From UBA5314 sp964635975 (GTDB lineage Bacteria > Bacillota > Syntrophomonadia > Syntrophomonadales > Syntrophomonadaceae): DNA of 64,000 nt. Location of the stretch: positions 53,906-117,905 of the forward strand of contig CAZWPO010000008.1 of NCBI GenBank assembly GCA_964635975.1, given 5' to 3'. Position 1 is the stretch's first letter; each line of letters starts with the position of its first letter. The notes beneath the pieces were generated by a model. The model saw nothing but the letters and a program-made list of their open reading frames with translations, searched no databases and was not told the DNA's origin. Below, piece by piece: positions 50,598 to 59,099 of the stretch. Position numbers and translations under genes: made by a program.

Positions 50598-50859
50598 CAA
50601 AACTAACTCCTGACGGTTTATAATCGATCTTCACCACGGAAACCACCCTACTGGCACCGGCGTCTGCACAAATGTGCTGAGATTTTTTCACCAGCTCAAG
50701 CAGTTCATCGAGACTGCCCTCAATGCTGGTTTCCAGCGGCCCGACAATGTAACTAAGTCCGGAATCCTTTATCATATCGATCACCAGGTCAACTACGGAA
50801 TAGACCTGTTCCTCGGGTACCATTGGCAGTACCTGCAAACTTAGATGAGCTTCGGCCAA
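50572..50859 (-). CDS. Thiamin-binding protein, MTH1187/YkoF family
   Basis: A 95-residue ferredoxin-fold protein of the MTH1187/YkoF family. Such proteins bind thiamin or its pyrimidine and are often controlled by TPP riboswitches. The pattern HLSLQVLPMVPEEQVYSVVDLVI and GPLETSIEGSLDELLELVKK is characteristic. TTG start after AAGGAGGGA. It is the first gene after the riboswitch terminator and overlaps the permease start. Confidence 0.88.
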   Translation of the reverse strand: MAEAHLSLQVLPMVPEEQVYSVVDLVIDMIKDSGLSYIVGPLETSIEGSLDELLELVKKSQHICADAGASRVVSVVKIDYKPSGVSFDEKLYQYR

Positions 50860-50875
50860 TCTTAATCCCTCCTTA

Positions 50876-50907
50876 AAAAAGCTAAAGCTGCCTTAGGGCA
50901 AGGCAGC
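50876..50907 (-). terminator. Riboswitch-controlled terminator (minus strand)
   Basis: On the minus strand GCTGCCTT (50907-50900) pairs with AAGGCAGC (50894-50887), followed by TTTAGCTTTTTT just before the ykoF-like ribosome binding site. Confidence 0.8.
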
Positions 50908-50989
50908 ATGGATGGAGTCTACATGTACCCAGGATGAGTTGCGAGTGAAGCAGCCATCGATTTCTCGACAGCATTCGCTTGTGTAACAC

Positions 50990-51088
50990 GGCCTGAGCTG
51001 TCCCTACGCTGGCATTACCCAGATCAGGTCTTAAGGGTCAGGACGCCAATACATCCACTCTCAGCCGGATAGGTCCAGCTCCCCTTTA
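50990..51088 (-). promoter_or_regulatory. TPP riboswitch (thi box), minus strand
   Basis: Read on the minus strand the aptamer contains CTGAGAGTGG, TGACCCTTAAGACCTGATCT and GGTAATGCCAGCGTAGGGA, the conserved TPP-binding core. It controls the ykoF-like/thiX/thiY transport unit. Confidence 0.96.
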
Positions 51089-51095
51089 TTAAATA

Positions 51096-51125
51096 ATTAT
51101 TGAGTTCTTTCTCTTAGATTGTCAA
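51096..51125 (-). promoter_or_regulatory. Promoter of the ykoF-thiXY unit
   Basis: On the minus strand TTGACA (51125-51120), 18 bp, AATAAT (51101-51096), just upstream of the riboswitch. Confidence 0.6.
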
Positions 51126-51160
51126 GGATAAGGCGCGTTTAGCCGAATTTTTCAGAATGC

Positions 51161-51189
51161 TTGTGGCTAAAATTATAGTATGATAAAAT
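51161..51189 (+). promoter_or_regulatory. Promoter of the trpB2 gene
   Basis: TTGTGG at 51161-51166, 17 bp, TAAAAT at 51184-51189. The gene starts 43 bp downstream. It is divergent from the thiamin transport promoter, about 36 bp away. Confidence 0.55.
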
Positions 51190-51231
51190 CATTCTGTATC
51201 AATTTCTATAGTAGAGAGGAGATCTTACCAG

Positions 51232-52596
51232 ATGAGTAGAGAAGAGTTCACAAAAATTATCCTGCCCGAAGACAAGATTCCCAAGTTCTGGTATAACGTT
51301 CAAGCTGACATGCCAAATCCGCTGCAGCCCCCCCTGCACCCGGCTACATTGAAGCCTATGGGTCCTGAAGACCTGGCTCCTTTATTTGCCCAGGAATTAA
51401 TCATGCAGGAGGTTTCGCAGGAGAGGTATATCGAAATTCCCAAAGAAGTTCGCGATATATTCAAACAATACCGACCCAGTCCATTAATCAGAGCCCGTAA
51501 TTTAGAAAAAGCTCTGGATACTCCCTGCAAAATCTTCTTCAAATATGAAGGAGCAAGCCCGGTCGGAAGTCATAAATTGAATTCAGCCCTGCCCCAGGCC
51601 TTTTTTAACAAGGTTGAGGGGATAAAAAGGCTTACTACCGAAACCGGAGCCGGGCAGTGGGGAACCGCGCTCTCTCTGGCAGGGAAGTTGTTTAGCCTTG
51701 AGGTTATGGTTTACATGGTTAAGGTCAGCTTTTACCAAAAGCCCTATCGCCGTTCGGCTATGGAACTGTACGGCGCCAATTGCATCCCCAGTCCTAGCAA
51801 TCTTACCGAAGCGGGGCGAACTGCCCTGGCTAAAGACCCGGATACCCCGGGCAGCCTGGCTATGGCGATAAGTGAAGCGGTCGAGGACGCTATGTCCAGG
51901 GAAGATTCACACTATTGTCTGGGCAGTGTCTTAAACCATGTTTGCCTGCATCAGAGCATAATTGGCCAGGAAGTGAAAACCGCTCTGGAAATGGTAGATG
52001 AATACCCGGATATTATTATTGGCTGCTGTGGCGGCGGCAGCAACTTTGCCGGAATCGCATTTCCGTTTATTCCAGACAAGCTGGCCGGGAAAAATATCCG
52101 CCTAATTGCGGTGGAGCCGGCGGCCTGCCCAACCTTGACCAAGGGAGTGTTTGCTTATGATTATGGCGATAATGTGGGATTTGCACCGGTAGCCATGATG
52201 TACACGCTGGGGCACGATTTCGTTCCTTCTGGAATTCATGCCGGTGGGCTTCGCTATCACGGAGAAGCTCCTCTAGTGAGCCAGCTTTATCATGATGGCC
52301 TGTTAGAAGCGGTAGCCGTTAAACAAAATGCAACCTTCGAGGCCGCTATGCTCTTTGCTCAAAGTGAGTCAATCATTCCAGCTCCTGAGTCAGCCCATGC
52401 GATACGTACGGCTATTGATGAGGCTCTCAAGGCCAAGGAAGAGGGTGTAGCCAGGACCATCGTGTTTAACCTCAGCGGTCATGGCCTGTTAGACCTCGCT
52501 TCTTATGATAAATTCTTATCCGGCGAGACGGAAGATGTTGAGTTCTCCGAGGAAGATCTGAAGGAAAGCCTTAAGACCTTACCGGTAATCAAATAA
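51232..52596 (+). CDS. trpB: TrpB2-type tryptophan synthase beta chain
   Basis: PLP enzyme of 454 residues belonging to the TrpB2 class, which joins indole and serine to tryptophan and often stands apart from trpA. The PLP Lys is in GASPVGSHKLNSAL near 113-118, the phosphate loop is CCGGGSNFAG near 265, and ETGAGQWGTAL near 137 is typical. The long N-terminus (KFWYNVQADMPNPLQPPLHP) distinguishes it from TrpB1 (about 400 residues). It is monocistronic between a clear promoter and terminator, with no other trp genes in the window. Confidence 0.93.
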   Translation: MSREEFTKIILPEDKIPKFWYNVQADMPNPLQPPLHPATLKPMGPEDLAPLFAQELIMQEVSQERYIEIPKEVRDIFKQYRPSPLIRARNLEKALDTPCKIFFKYEGASPVGSHKLNSALPQAFFNKVEGIKRLTTETGAGQWGTALSLAGKLFSLEVMVYMVKVSFYQKPYRRSAMELYGANCIPSPSNLTEAGRTALAKDPDTPGSLAMAISEAVEDAMSREDSHYCLGSVLNHVCLHQSIIGQEVKTALEMVDEYPDIIIGCCGGGSNFAGIAFPFIPDKLAGKNIRLIAVEPAACPTLTKGVFAYDYGDNVGFAPVAMMYTLGHDFVPSGIHAGGLRYHGEAPLVSQLYHDGLLEAVAVKQNATFEAAMLFAQSESIIPAPESAHAIRTAIDEALKAKEEGVARTIVFNLSGHGLLDLASYDKFLSGETEDVEFSEEDLKESLKTLPVIK

Positions 52597-52610
52597 TATT
52601 GAGCTTAATC

Positions 52611-52646
52611 AAAAAATCCTGGCCTGTTAAAGGTCAGGATTTTTTT
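52611..52646. terminator. Bidirectional terminator between trpB2 and nuoN
   Basis: AAAAAATCCTGGCC at 52611-52624 pairs with GGTCAGGATTTTTTT at 52632-52646 with one wobble pair, and T runs flank both sides. It can end both trpB2 and the convergent nuo operon. Confidence 0.85.
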
Positions 52647-52718
52647 CTGTGGAGTAATTTAGTTTAGAGATTCAAGTACTGTCCTGGCAGGGAGTAAAAA
52701 ACTTCACTTTCTTTAGGG

Positions 52719-54143
52719 TTATTTAAATATTTGTATGGATATTGATGCCAGCTCTGACAGGGGACCGGGATAGATCCCTATAAACAGCGTTCCGACCAGG
52801 CAGATAAGCAGAGCCAGGCGGGTAGCTGCTGGAATGAGCATCGGCTCACTATTCTTGTTCTTCCCGATATACATTATCCGGGCTACATTTAGATAGTAGT
52901 AGACGGAAACCATGCTCATTATCAAGCCGATAAGAGCAAGCCACAGGTATCCAGCCTGAACTGCGCCTGAGAAGAGATAGAATTTACCTGCAAACCCAGC
53001 CATAGGAGGTATTCCCGCCAGGGATAGAAGGCAAACCGTCATAACTGCCGCTAGCATGGGCGAGCGGGTGGCCAAACCGCTGAAAGCATCGAAATCAGTA
53101 CTGCCGTGGCTAAGTTCTACCAGAGTGGTAACCGCGAAAGCTCCGACATTTGAAAAAACATACAGCATGGCGTAAAACAAGACCCCTTTAATACCATAGA
53201 TGTTAACAGATGCAGCGCCGACCAATATATAACCGGCCTGGGCTATACTTGAATAGGCCAGCAGTCTTTTCACATTGGTCTGGGGCAGAGCGATAAGGTT
53301 GCCTATGACAATGGTTACACCAGCTAGGACTGATAAGGCTAACGCCCAGTTAAAATGCTGCAGGGGCAAGGCAATCATCATTACCCTTAACAGGGCAGCA
53401 AAACCTGCTGCTTTGGAAGCTACTGACAGGTAAGCCGTAACCGGGGTGGGTGAGCCCTGGTAAATATCCGGCGCCCACATATGAAAGGGAACGGCGGCGA
53501 TTTTGAAACCGAAGCCGGCGATCAGCAGTACGATTCCAGCTATAAGAAGGGGCTGAGCATAGGGCGCCTTGGTAAGGACTTCAAAAATACTTAGAAATAC
53601 AGTTGAACCGGCGGAGGCATAAATCAAACTCATGCCAAACAGAAGTATAGCCGAGGAAAGTGCACCCAGTATTAAATATTTGAGACCGGCCTCGGCTGAT
53701 CTTCCGTCGTTTAAAAGGTAAGCGGAAAGGATATAAAAGCTTATGGTCATGAGTTCCAAACCAACATACAGGGTAATCAAATCACCGGAACAGGCCATGA
53801 CCATCATTCCAGCAGTTGTAAAAAGCATGAAGCTGTACCACTCGCTCTGCCGCACACCAAATAATTCGGTGTATTTAAAGCTCATGAAAAAGACCAGGAG
53901 AGCAGCGCTCAAAAACAGCAGTTTAAAAAAGTTCCCGTAATTATCAATATAATAAATCCCGTCAAATAATACAGCCTGATGGCTGAATCGTAACGCGACG
54001 AGCAAAAGCACTCCGGCTACCCCGGTTACTGCCAGCAGGCCAGCGTATTTCTTTCCGCGTTCAGGAAGCGTCAATCCAGACACCAGGACCAGGAGCCCCA
54101 ATGCGGCTATTAAAATTTCCGGGGCTAATAATCCGTACTGCAT
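52719..54143 (-). CDS. nuoN: NADH-quinone oxidoreductase subunit N
   Basis: Antiporter-like proton-pumping membrane subunit of complex I, 474 residues with about 14 helices. The conserved discontinuous-helix regions are visible in LKYLILGALSSAILLFGMSLIYA and KIAAVPFHMWAPDIYQGSPTPVTAYLSVASKAAGFAA, where Lys residues couple to proton transfer. Its ATG overlaps the nuoM stop by one base. It is the last gene of the operon. Confidence 0.96.
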   Translation of the reverse strand: MQYGLLAPEILIAALGLLVLVSGLTLPERGKKYAGLLAVTGVAGVLLLVALRFSHQAVLFDGIYYIDNYGNFFKLLFLSAALLVFFMSFKYTELFGVRQSEWYSFMLFTTAGMMVMACSGDLITLYVGLELMTISFYILSAYLLNDGRSAEAGLKYLILGALSSAILLFGMSLIYASAGSTVFLSIFEVLTKAPYAQPLLIAGIVLLIAGFGFKIAAVPFHMWAPDIYQGSPTPVTAYLSVASKAAGFAALLRVMMIALPLQHFNWALALSVLAGVTIVIGNLIALPQTNVKRLLAYSSIAQAGYILVGAASVNIYGIKGVLFYAMLYVFSNVGAFAVTTLVELSHGSTDFDAFSGLATRSPMLAAVMTVCLLSLAGIPPMAGFAGKFYLFSGAVQAGYLWLALIGLIMSMVSVYYYLNVARIMYIGKNKNSEPMLIPAATRLALLICLVGTLFIGIYPGPLSELASISIQIFK

Positions 54144-55651
54144 TAGAAAACACCCCCTATTTGGATTAGATCGATCTGGGCCAGTAGCTGGCCCATGCCG
54201 CTGTTAATTAAGTCCATAACCGTAAAGGGGAGAATGCCTGCCAATATTATGGTTCCTCCCAGGACGAGCAGGGGCACCATTTCTGTTCCCTTGAGGTCCT
54301 CCAGGTGGTCCCATTCAGCTTTACGGGGACCGAACAGTACATCTCCCAGGGTGCGGAGGATATAAACGGCGGTGATGATAATCCCTAAAACAGCGATGAT
54401 GGTCAAAGCCTTGAATTCTCGGAAAGCTCCTACGAATATAGTAAACTCGCCGATAAAGTTTACCAGGCCGGGGAGTCCCAGCGAAGCCAGCCCGGCCAGC
54501 ATGAAACCGGTGGCCAGACGGGGCATTTGGTGGGCTAAACCCCCGAAATCAGCAACATTACGGGTATGACTTTTGTGATACAGGCTTCCTATCATGGCAA
54601 AAAAGAGGGCTGCCATGACTCCATGAGCGAACATCATCATTACCGCGCCGTTCAAACTGATAAGGTTCAGGGCGGCAATTCCGATCAATACATAACCCAT
54701 ATGGCTGACTGAAGAATAACCTACGATGTATTTCAGATCTTTCTGGCTGAGGCAGATAAATGCAGCATAAACGACATTGCCTATCGCCAGCACCGCGAGC
54801 AGTGGCGCGACAAATTTAGCTCCGGCGGGAAGTATAAACAGGCCGATACGGATTAACCCGTAGCCGCCAATCTTCTTTAAAACGCCGGCGTGGATCATGC
54901 TCACCGCAGTCGGAGCCCCGGCATATCCATCAGGAGACCAGGCATGAAAAGGAAACATGGAAAGCAGCGTACCAAAGCCAAAAGCCATAAGCGTATAGGC
55001 GAAAATTTGGAAGCTGACCGGGAGATCAAGCCCGGCCAGGGTGCTGATGTCCATGCTGGGATATCCCAGAACTGCCTGGGCTTTAACGAATAAAGCGATG
55101 AGGCCCACGAGCAGGAACGCGCTTCCTATCAGCAGGTAGATAGTCAGTTTCATGCCGGCATATTCTTTGCTTACCCGCTTGGAGGAGCCGAACATGATAA
55201 CCAGAAGGTAGATGGGGATTACTACCACCTCGTAGAAGAGGAAAAATATGAACAGGTCAGTGGCCAGAAAGGTACCCATGACCCCGGTGATCAAGAGCAG
55301 CAGCAGGGAGAAAAACTCTTTGACGTTTTCTTCTATCTGCCAGCTGGCAAAGACGGCGCTAAAGCCGATTAAGGTGGTTAATAGCAGCAGGGGAATGCTG
55401 ATTCCGTCAACTCCCAGGGCATAGGCAACGCCCAGATCTTTCACCCAGGGTGTTGATTCGATAAACTGCATGCCCTGAAGGGAACGATCATAGCCGAAGA
55501 AGACCATAAATGAAAGCAGCAAACTGACCAGAGTGCTTAAGGCGGCAGTATATTTGATAGCTTTTTCATTTTTCCGGGGCAGCAGCATGATAAGAATTGC
55601 TCCCAGCACCGGGATTAGCAGTGTCGCTGATAATATCGGAAACGAATGCAT
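54143..55651 (-). CDS. nuoM: NADH-quinone oxidoreductase subunit M
   Basis: Proton-pumping antiporter-like subunit, 502 residues. ATG at 55651 after AAAGGAGGTGG is chosen; an in-frame extension to 55792 lies inside nuoL and is not needed. Typical segments are TPWVKDLGVAYALGVDGISIPLLLLT, the key Glu in FFLFYEVVVIPIYLLV, and HAWSPDGYAGAPTAVSMIHAGVLKKIGGYGLIR. Confidence 0.96.
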   Translation of the reverse strand: MHSFPILSATLLIPVLGAILIMLLPRKNEKAIKYTAALSTLVSLLLSFMVFFGYDRSLQGMQFIESTPWVKDLGVAYALGVDGISIPLLLLTTLIGFSAVFASWQIEENVKEFFSLLLLLITGVMGTFLATDLFIFFLFYEVVVIPIYLLVIMFGSSKRVSKEYAGMKLTIYLLIGSAFLLVGLIALFVKAQAVLGYPSMDISTLAGLDLPVSFQIFAYTLMAFGFGTLLSMFPFHAWSPDGYAGAPTAVSMIHAGVLKKIGGYGLIRIGLFILPAGAKFVAPLLAVLAIGNVVYAAFICLSQKDLKYIVGYSSVSHMGYVLIGIAALNLISLNGAVMMMFAHGVMAALFFAMIGSLYHKSHTRNVADFGGLAHQMPRLATGFMLAGLASLGLPGLVNFIGEFTIFVGAFREFKALTIIAVLGIIITAVYILRTLGDVLFGPRKAEWDHLEDLKGTEMVPLLVLGGTIILAGILPFTVMDLINSGMGQLLAQIDLIQIGGVF

Positions 55652-55665
55652 GAATGCCACCTCCT

Positions 55666-57540
55666 TTAAGCCAGGGCCGTATATACGGCGCACAAAGCTG
55701 TGATTAAGAAAACAATAACTCCTCCAAACAGATAGAGCGCGTAAGTCTGGACCTGACCGTCTTCGGTATAGCGGAGAACTCTGCCCGACCATCCCGTCAG
55801 ATGGGCCAGCCCGTTAACGGCTCCGTTTACAATCTTTAAATCCACCCATTCAAGTATTCTAGCGCTGCCGTCCACAAATACAGCGATCAGCCAGGTGTGG
55901 ATTTCATCGATGTAATACTTGTTATACAGCAAGCCATAAATGCCGGCAAAGCGCTGCCGAAGTTTTTCGTGGGAAAGCGATTCCTTCTGGTAGATAAACC
56001 AGGCAAGGGCAATTCCGGCCAGACCCAGCAGAGAAGAAACCACCATAATAGCCATACTGGGCTCATGGTGTATCGCTCCGGCGGCACTGATATAGTGACC
56101 AAAGAGGTTGCCCGTCAATGGGGAACCCACGAATCCTGCCACTACCGAGAGGACCGCCAGGATTAACAGCGGAACCGTCATAACCGCAGGCGATTCGTGT
56201 GCGTGATGGCCGTGTTGGTTTGAACCAAAGAAGGCTACAAATATCAAGCGGAACATATAGAATGCGGTCATGAAAGCCACCAGCGATCCCAGGATATAGA
56301 GGCCGTTGTAACCTCCCGCATATGCGCCCAGGAGGATTTCATCCTTGCTCCAGAAGCCCGACAGGGGCGGAATACCGGCCAGGGCCAGAGCTCCAATAAT
56401 AAAAGTCCAGGTGGTAACCGGCATTTTTTTGGACAGCTGTCCCATCTTCCAGATATCCTGTTCATCGTGGAGGGCGTGGATAACACTGCCCGCGCCCAGG
56501 AAGAGCAGGCTCTTGAAAAAGGCATGGGTCATTAAATGGAACATCCCGGCAGTCATAGCCCCTATCCCCATAGCCATGACCATATAGCCCAGCTGACTCA
56601 AAGTCGAGTAGGCCAGGATGCGCTTGATATCGCTCTGGACCAGGGCGATGGAGGCTGCAAATAAAGCCGTGAAGCCGCCTACAACAGCTATAAAAAACAT
56701 GGCCTGCGGCACGGCGCTGAATATAAAGAATGCACGGGCGATCAGGTAAACGCCGGCGGCGACCATGGTTGCCGCATGTATCAGGGCGCTGACCGGAGTA
56801 GGACCCTCCATGGCGTCAGGCAGCCATACATGTAAAGGGAATTGGGCTGATTTACCAACTGGTCCAGAGAAGAGCAAAAATGCTATTGGAAGCAGTACTG
56901 CTAGATTTTGATATCCCTGTAGACGCTCTGCCAGACCAAGGTAATCCAGGTTGCCAAATAGAACGGCGAGAAGGAGAATGCCGAGCAGGAATCCAAAATC
57001 CCCTACCCGGTTGGTAATAAAAGCTTTCTTGGCAGCTTCTTTGGCAGACACGCGGCCAAACCAGAAGCCGATTAAGAGATAGGAGCAAAGCCCGACCAGT
57101 TCCCAGAAGACAAAGACCTGCCCGAAATTGCTCGATAGTACCAGGCCCAGCATCGAAGCGGCAAAAACGCTCTGGTAGGCAAAATAGCTGGCCAGGCCAG
57201 GATCGCCCTTCATGTAGCCCAGAGAATATACCTGCACCAGGAGTGCGACGATGGTCACCACCAGCAGCATAACACTGCTCAAAGGGTCTATAAGGATTCC
57301 CATATCCACCTGTAGACCTGGCATGGAAAGCCAGCGTACAGACTCGACATATAGATAAGTGGGGGGTTCAGTAAAAACCCGGGCAGCTATTAATAAGGAC
57401 CAGATGAGCGAAACCGCGATCGCCAGGATTGAGCTGGCAGCGGCCGCTTTGGGCCAGCGGTGCAGGAATAGTCCGATCACAGCGAAAGCTAGAAACGGCA
57501 GGGCAGGGATGATCCAGGCATAGTGCATTGCATTTGTCAT
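55666..57540 (-). CDS. nuoL: NADH-quinone oxidoreductase subunit L
   Basis: Largest proton-pumping membrane subunit, 624 residues, with the long lateral helix at the C-terminal end. ATG follows GGAGGGAG. Conserved segments are the Glu in FVFWELVGLCSYLLIGFWF, KSAQFPLHVWLPDAMEGPTPVSALIHAATMVAAGVYL, and FFKSLLFLGAGSVIHALHDEQDIWKMG. Length and motifs are normal. Confidence 0.97.
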   Translation of the reverse strand: MTNAMHYAWIIPALPFLAFAVIGLFLHRWPKAAAASSILAIAVSLIWSLLIAARVFTEPPTYLYVESVRWLSMPGLQVDMGILIDPLSSVMLLVVTIVALLVQVYSLGYMKGDPGLASYFAYQSVFAASMLGLVLSSNFGQVFVFWELVGLCSYLLIGFWFGRVSAKEAAKKAFITNRVGDFGFLLGILLLAVLFGNLDYLGLAERLQGYQNLAVLLPIAFLLFSGPVGKSAQFPLHVWLPDAMEGPTPVSALIHAATMVAAGVYLIARAFFIFSAVPQAMFFIAVVGGFTALFAASIALVQSDIKRILAYSTLSQLGYMVMAMGIGAMTAGMFHLMTHAFFKSLLFLGAGSVIHALHDEQDIWKMGQLSKKMPVTTWTFIIGALALAGIPPLSGFWSKDEILLGAYAGGYNGLYILGSLVAFMTAFYMFRLIFVAFFGSNQHGHHAHESPAVMTVPLLILAVLSVVAGFVGSPLTGNLFGHYISAAGAIHHEPSMAIMVVSSLLGLAGIALAWFIYQKESLSHEKLRQRFAGIYGLLYNKYYIDEIHTWLIAVFVDGSARILEWVDLKIVNGAVNGLAHLTGWSGRVLRYTEDGQVQTYALYLFGGVIVFLITALCAVYTALA

Positions 57541-57556
57541 TTAATTAACTCCCTCC

Positions 57557-57865
57557 TTACCACTTCATCAGATCGAAATCGTTTAGATTGACTGACTTCT
57601 TATGACGGTATATGGATATGATCAGAGCCAACCCTACTGAAACTTCGGCAGCCGCCACCACGATAACAAAGATGGCAAAGAGTTGGCCGACAACCTGACC
57701 CGGATTCACGAAACGGTTTATGGCCACAAAATTTATATTTACCGCGTTGAGCATCAGCTCAATCGACATCAGGATAGCTACCGCGCTGCGTTTGGCCAAA
57801 ACGCCATATATACCAATGCCAAAAAGACAAGCAGCCAGGATCATATAATGAGTGAGACCGATCAC
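57557..57865 (-). CDS. nuoK: NADH-quinone oxidoreductase subunit K
   Basis: Small membrane subunit of 102 residues with three helices, start GTG overlapping the nuoJ stop. The conserved Glu residues are in MSIELMLNAVNINFV and AAAEVSVGLALIISIYR. Normal length. Confidence 0.96.
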   Translation of the reverse strand: MIGLTHYMILAACLFGIGIYGVLAKRSAVAILMSIELMLNAVNINFVAINRFVNPGQVVGQLFAIFVIVVAAAEVSVGLALIISIYRHKKSVNLNDFDLMKW

Positions 57866-58374
57866 CGCTCCTCAGCTCCTCTCGCCAAAATGATAGCTCC
57901 CACTACGGCCAGGAGCAAAAGTACGGCGGCAACTTCAAAGGCCACCACGTATTTACCCAGCATAAGCCCAGCTAAGAGCCCGACGCTATCTTGAACTGCC
58001 GGGGGGCTAGAGTGGGGTAGATCGCTGAACCATATAGATGCTGAAAGAGTGACGATGATGAATCCGGCCAGGGTAATACCCCAGATATGTGTACCCAGGC
58101 TGGGATTGAAACAGTTGGTTTTAGCGGCATCGCCTTTCATCACCAGCATGATGGCAAAAATAATCAAGACGGAAAGCGCCCCGGCATAAACCAGAATCTG
58201 TACCAGGGCCAGAAATCCTGCCCCCAGGTCAAAAAACAGGCCGGCCACACCTAGAAAGGTTAAGACCAAAAACAGGGCGCTGTGCACTATGTTGCGGCTC
58301 AAGACCACGCCCAGAGCTGCGAGCAGTGTAATGGTGGCTATCAAGAAAAAGGCCAGGTCACTGATGATAGTCAT
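57862..58374 (-). CDS. nuoJ: NADH-quinone oxidoreductase subunit J
   Basis: Membrane subunit of 170 residues with five helices. Conserved features are the Tyr-Gly pair in ALVQILVYAGALSVLIIFAIML and the N-terminal SRNIVHSALFLVLTFLGVAGLFF. The ATG overlaps the nuoI stop by one base. Confidence 0.95.
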   Translation of the reverse strand: MTIISDLAFFLIATITLLAALGVVLSRNIVHSALFLVLTFLGVAGLFFDLGAGFLALVQILVYAGALSVLIIFAIMLVMKGDAAKTNCFNPSLGTHIWGITLAGFIIVTLSASIWFSDLPHSSPPAVQDSVGLLAGLMLGKYVVAFEVAAVLLLLAVVGAIILARGAEER

Positions 58375-59099
58375 TATTCCTCGCCTCCTTCCTTCTGGCG
58401 GTCGCGTTTTTCCTTGGTTACATATGCCCCTGCTACTTTGCGGGCTTTATCCCTGTCATCAACCAGAAGTTCTGACATTTTTTCTCGTTTCTTCTCATCG
58501 GCTGCCAGCACTTCCACCAGGATGTCCAGATCTTCTTCCATCTCCAGCAGTTTGCCCAATATTTTTTGCGGGCTTTTGAGCAGAGCGGTTTTCATGGCCC
58601 CCACCAGTTTGTCCCGTTTAGCCGCTGCGGGGTCAGCCTCTTCCCCGGATGAAGCGACATGATCCAGGATGGCCTGGGGAACAGGTGCCTCAGACAATTC
58701 AGCACTTTCTGGCAAGATATAAACCCGTTTGATTTGCTCGCGTTTATCCGTGGCCATTTCGAAATCATGGGTGAAAAATAAAGTGCTCTTCGGGCAGGCC
58801 TCTACACAAAGGTTGCAGAACAAACAATACTGCAAATCGATGGTGTAGCTAACAAGTCTTTTCTTTTTACTCCCTTCTATGGAAGCCGTTTCATAACTCA
58901 ATACGTTGTTGGGGCAAGTCTTGATACACAGACCGCAGACAATGCAGCTGGTGTAATCAAAAGCCAGGCAGCCCCGGAAGCGCTCCTGCAGAAAAGGACG
59001 CTCTTCTGGATATTGAATGGTTATATCTTTTTCGAAGGTGTGTTTAAAGGTAATACCCAGACCTTTTAGTAAACCCTTACCTATCAATTTCATCACCAT
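58374..59099 (-). CDS. nuoI: NADH-quinone oxidoreductase subunit I with C-terminal extension
   Basis: Carries the two [4Fe-4S] clusters N6a and N6b in the connecting module. Both CxxCxxCxxxCP motifs are intact (CIVCGLCIKTCP near 52 and CLFCNLCVEACP near 92). At 241 residues it is 60-100 longer than usual. The extra part (about 135-241) is strongly charged and helical, with LLEMEEDLDILVEVLAADEKK and a Lys/Glu-rich end. In a complex without NuoEFG this tail might help dock a different electron donor, but that is inference. Confidence 0.94.
   Translation of the reverse strand: MVMKLIGKGLLKGLGITFKHTFEKDITIQYPEERPFLQERFRGCLAFDYTSCIVCGLCIKTCPNNVLSYETASIEGSKKKRLVSYTIDLQYCLFCNLCVEACPKSTLFFTHDFEMATDKREQIKRVYILPESAELSEAPVPQAILDHVASSGEEADPAAAKRDKLVGAMKTALLKSPQKILGKLLEMEEDLDILVEVLAADEKKREKMSELLVDDRDKARKVAGAYVTKEKRDRQKEGGEE

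Noticed and set aside
55651..55792. N-terminal extension of nuoM into nuoL
   Set aside because: The extension is translated from nuoL coding sequence out of frame and a perfect AAAGGAGGTGG precedes the ATG at 55651.
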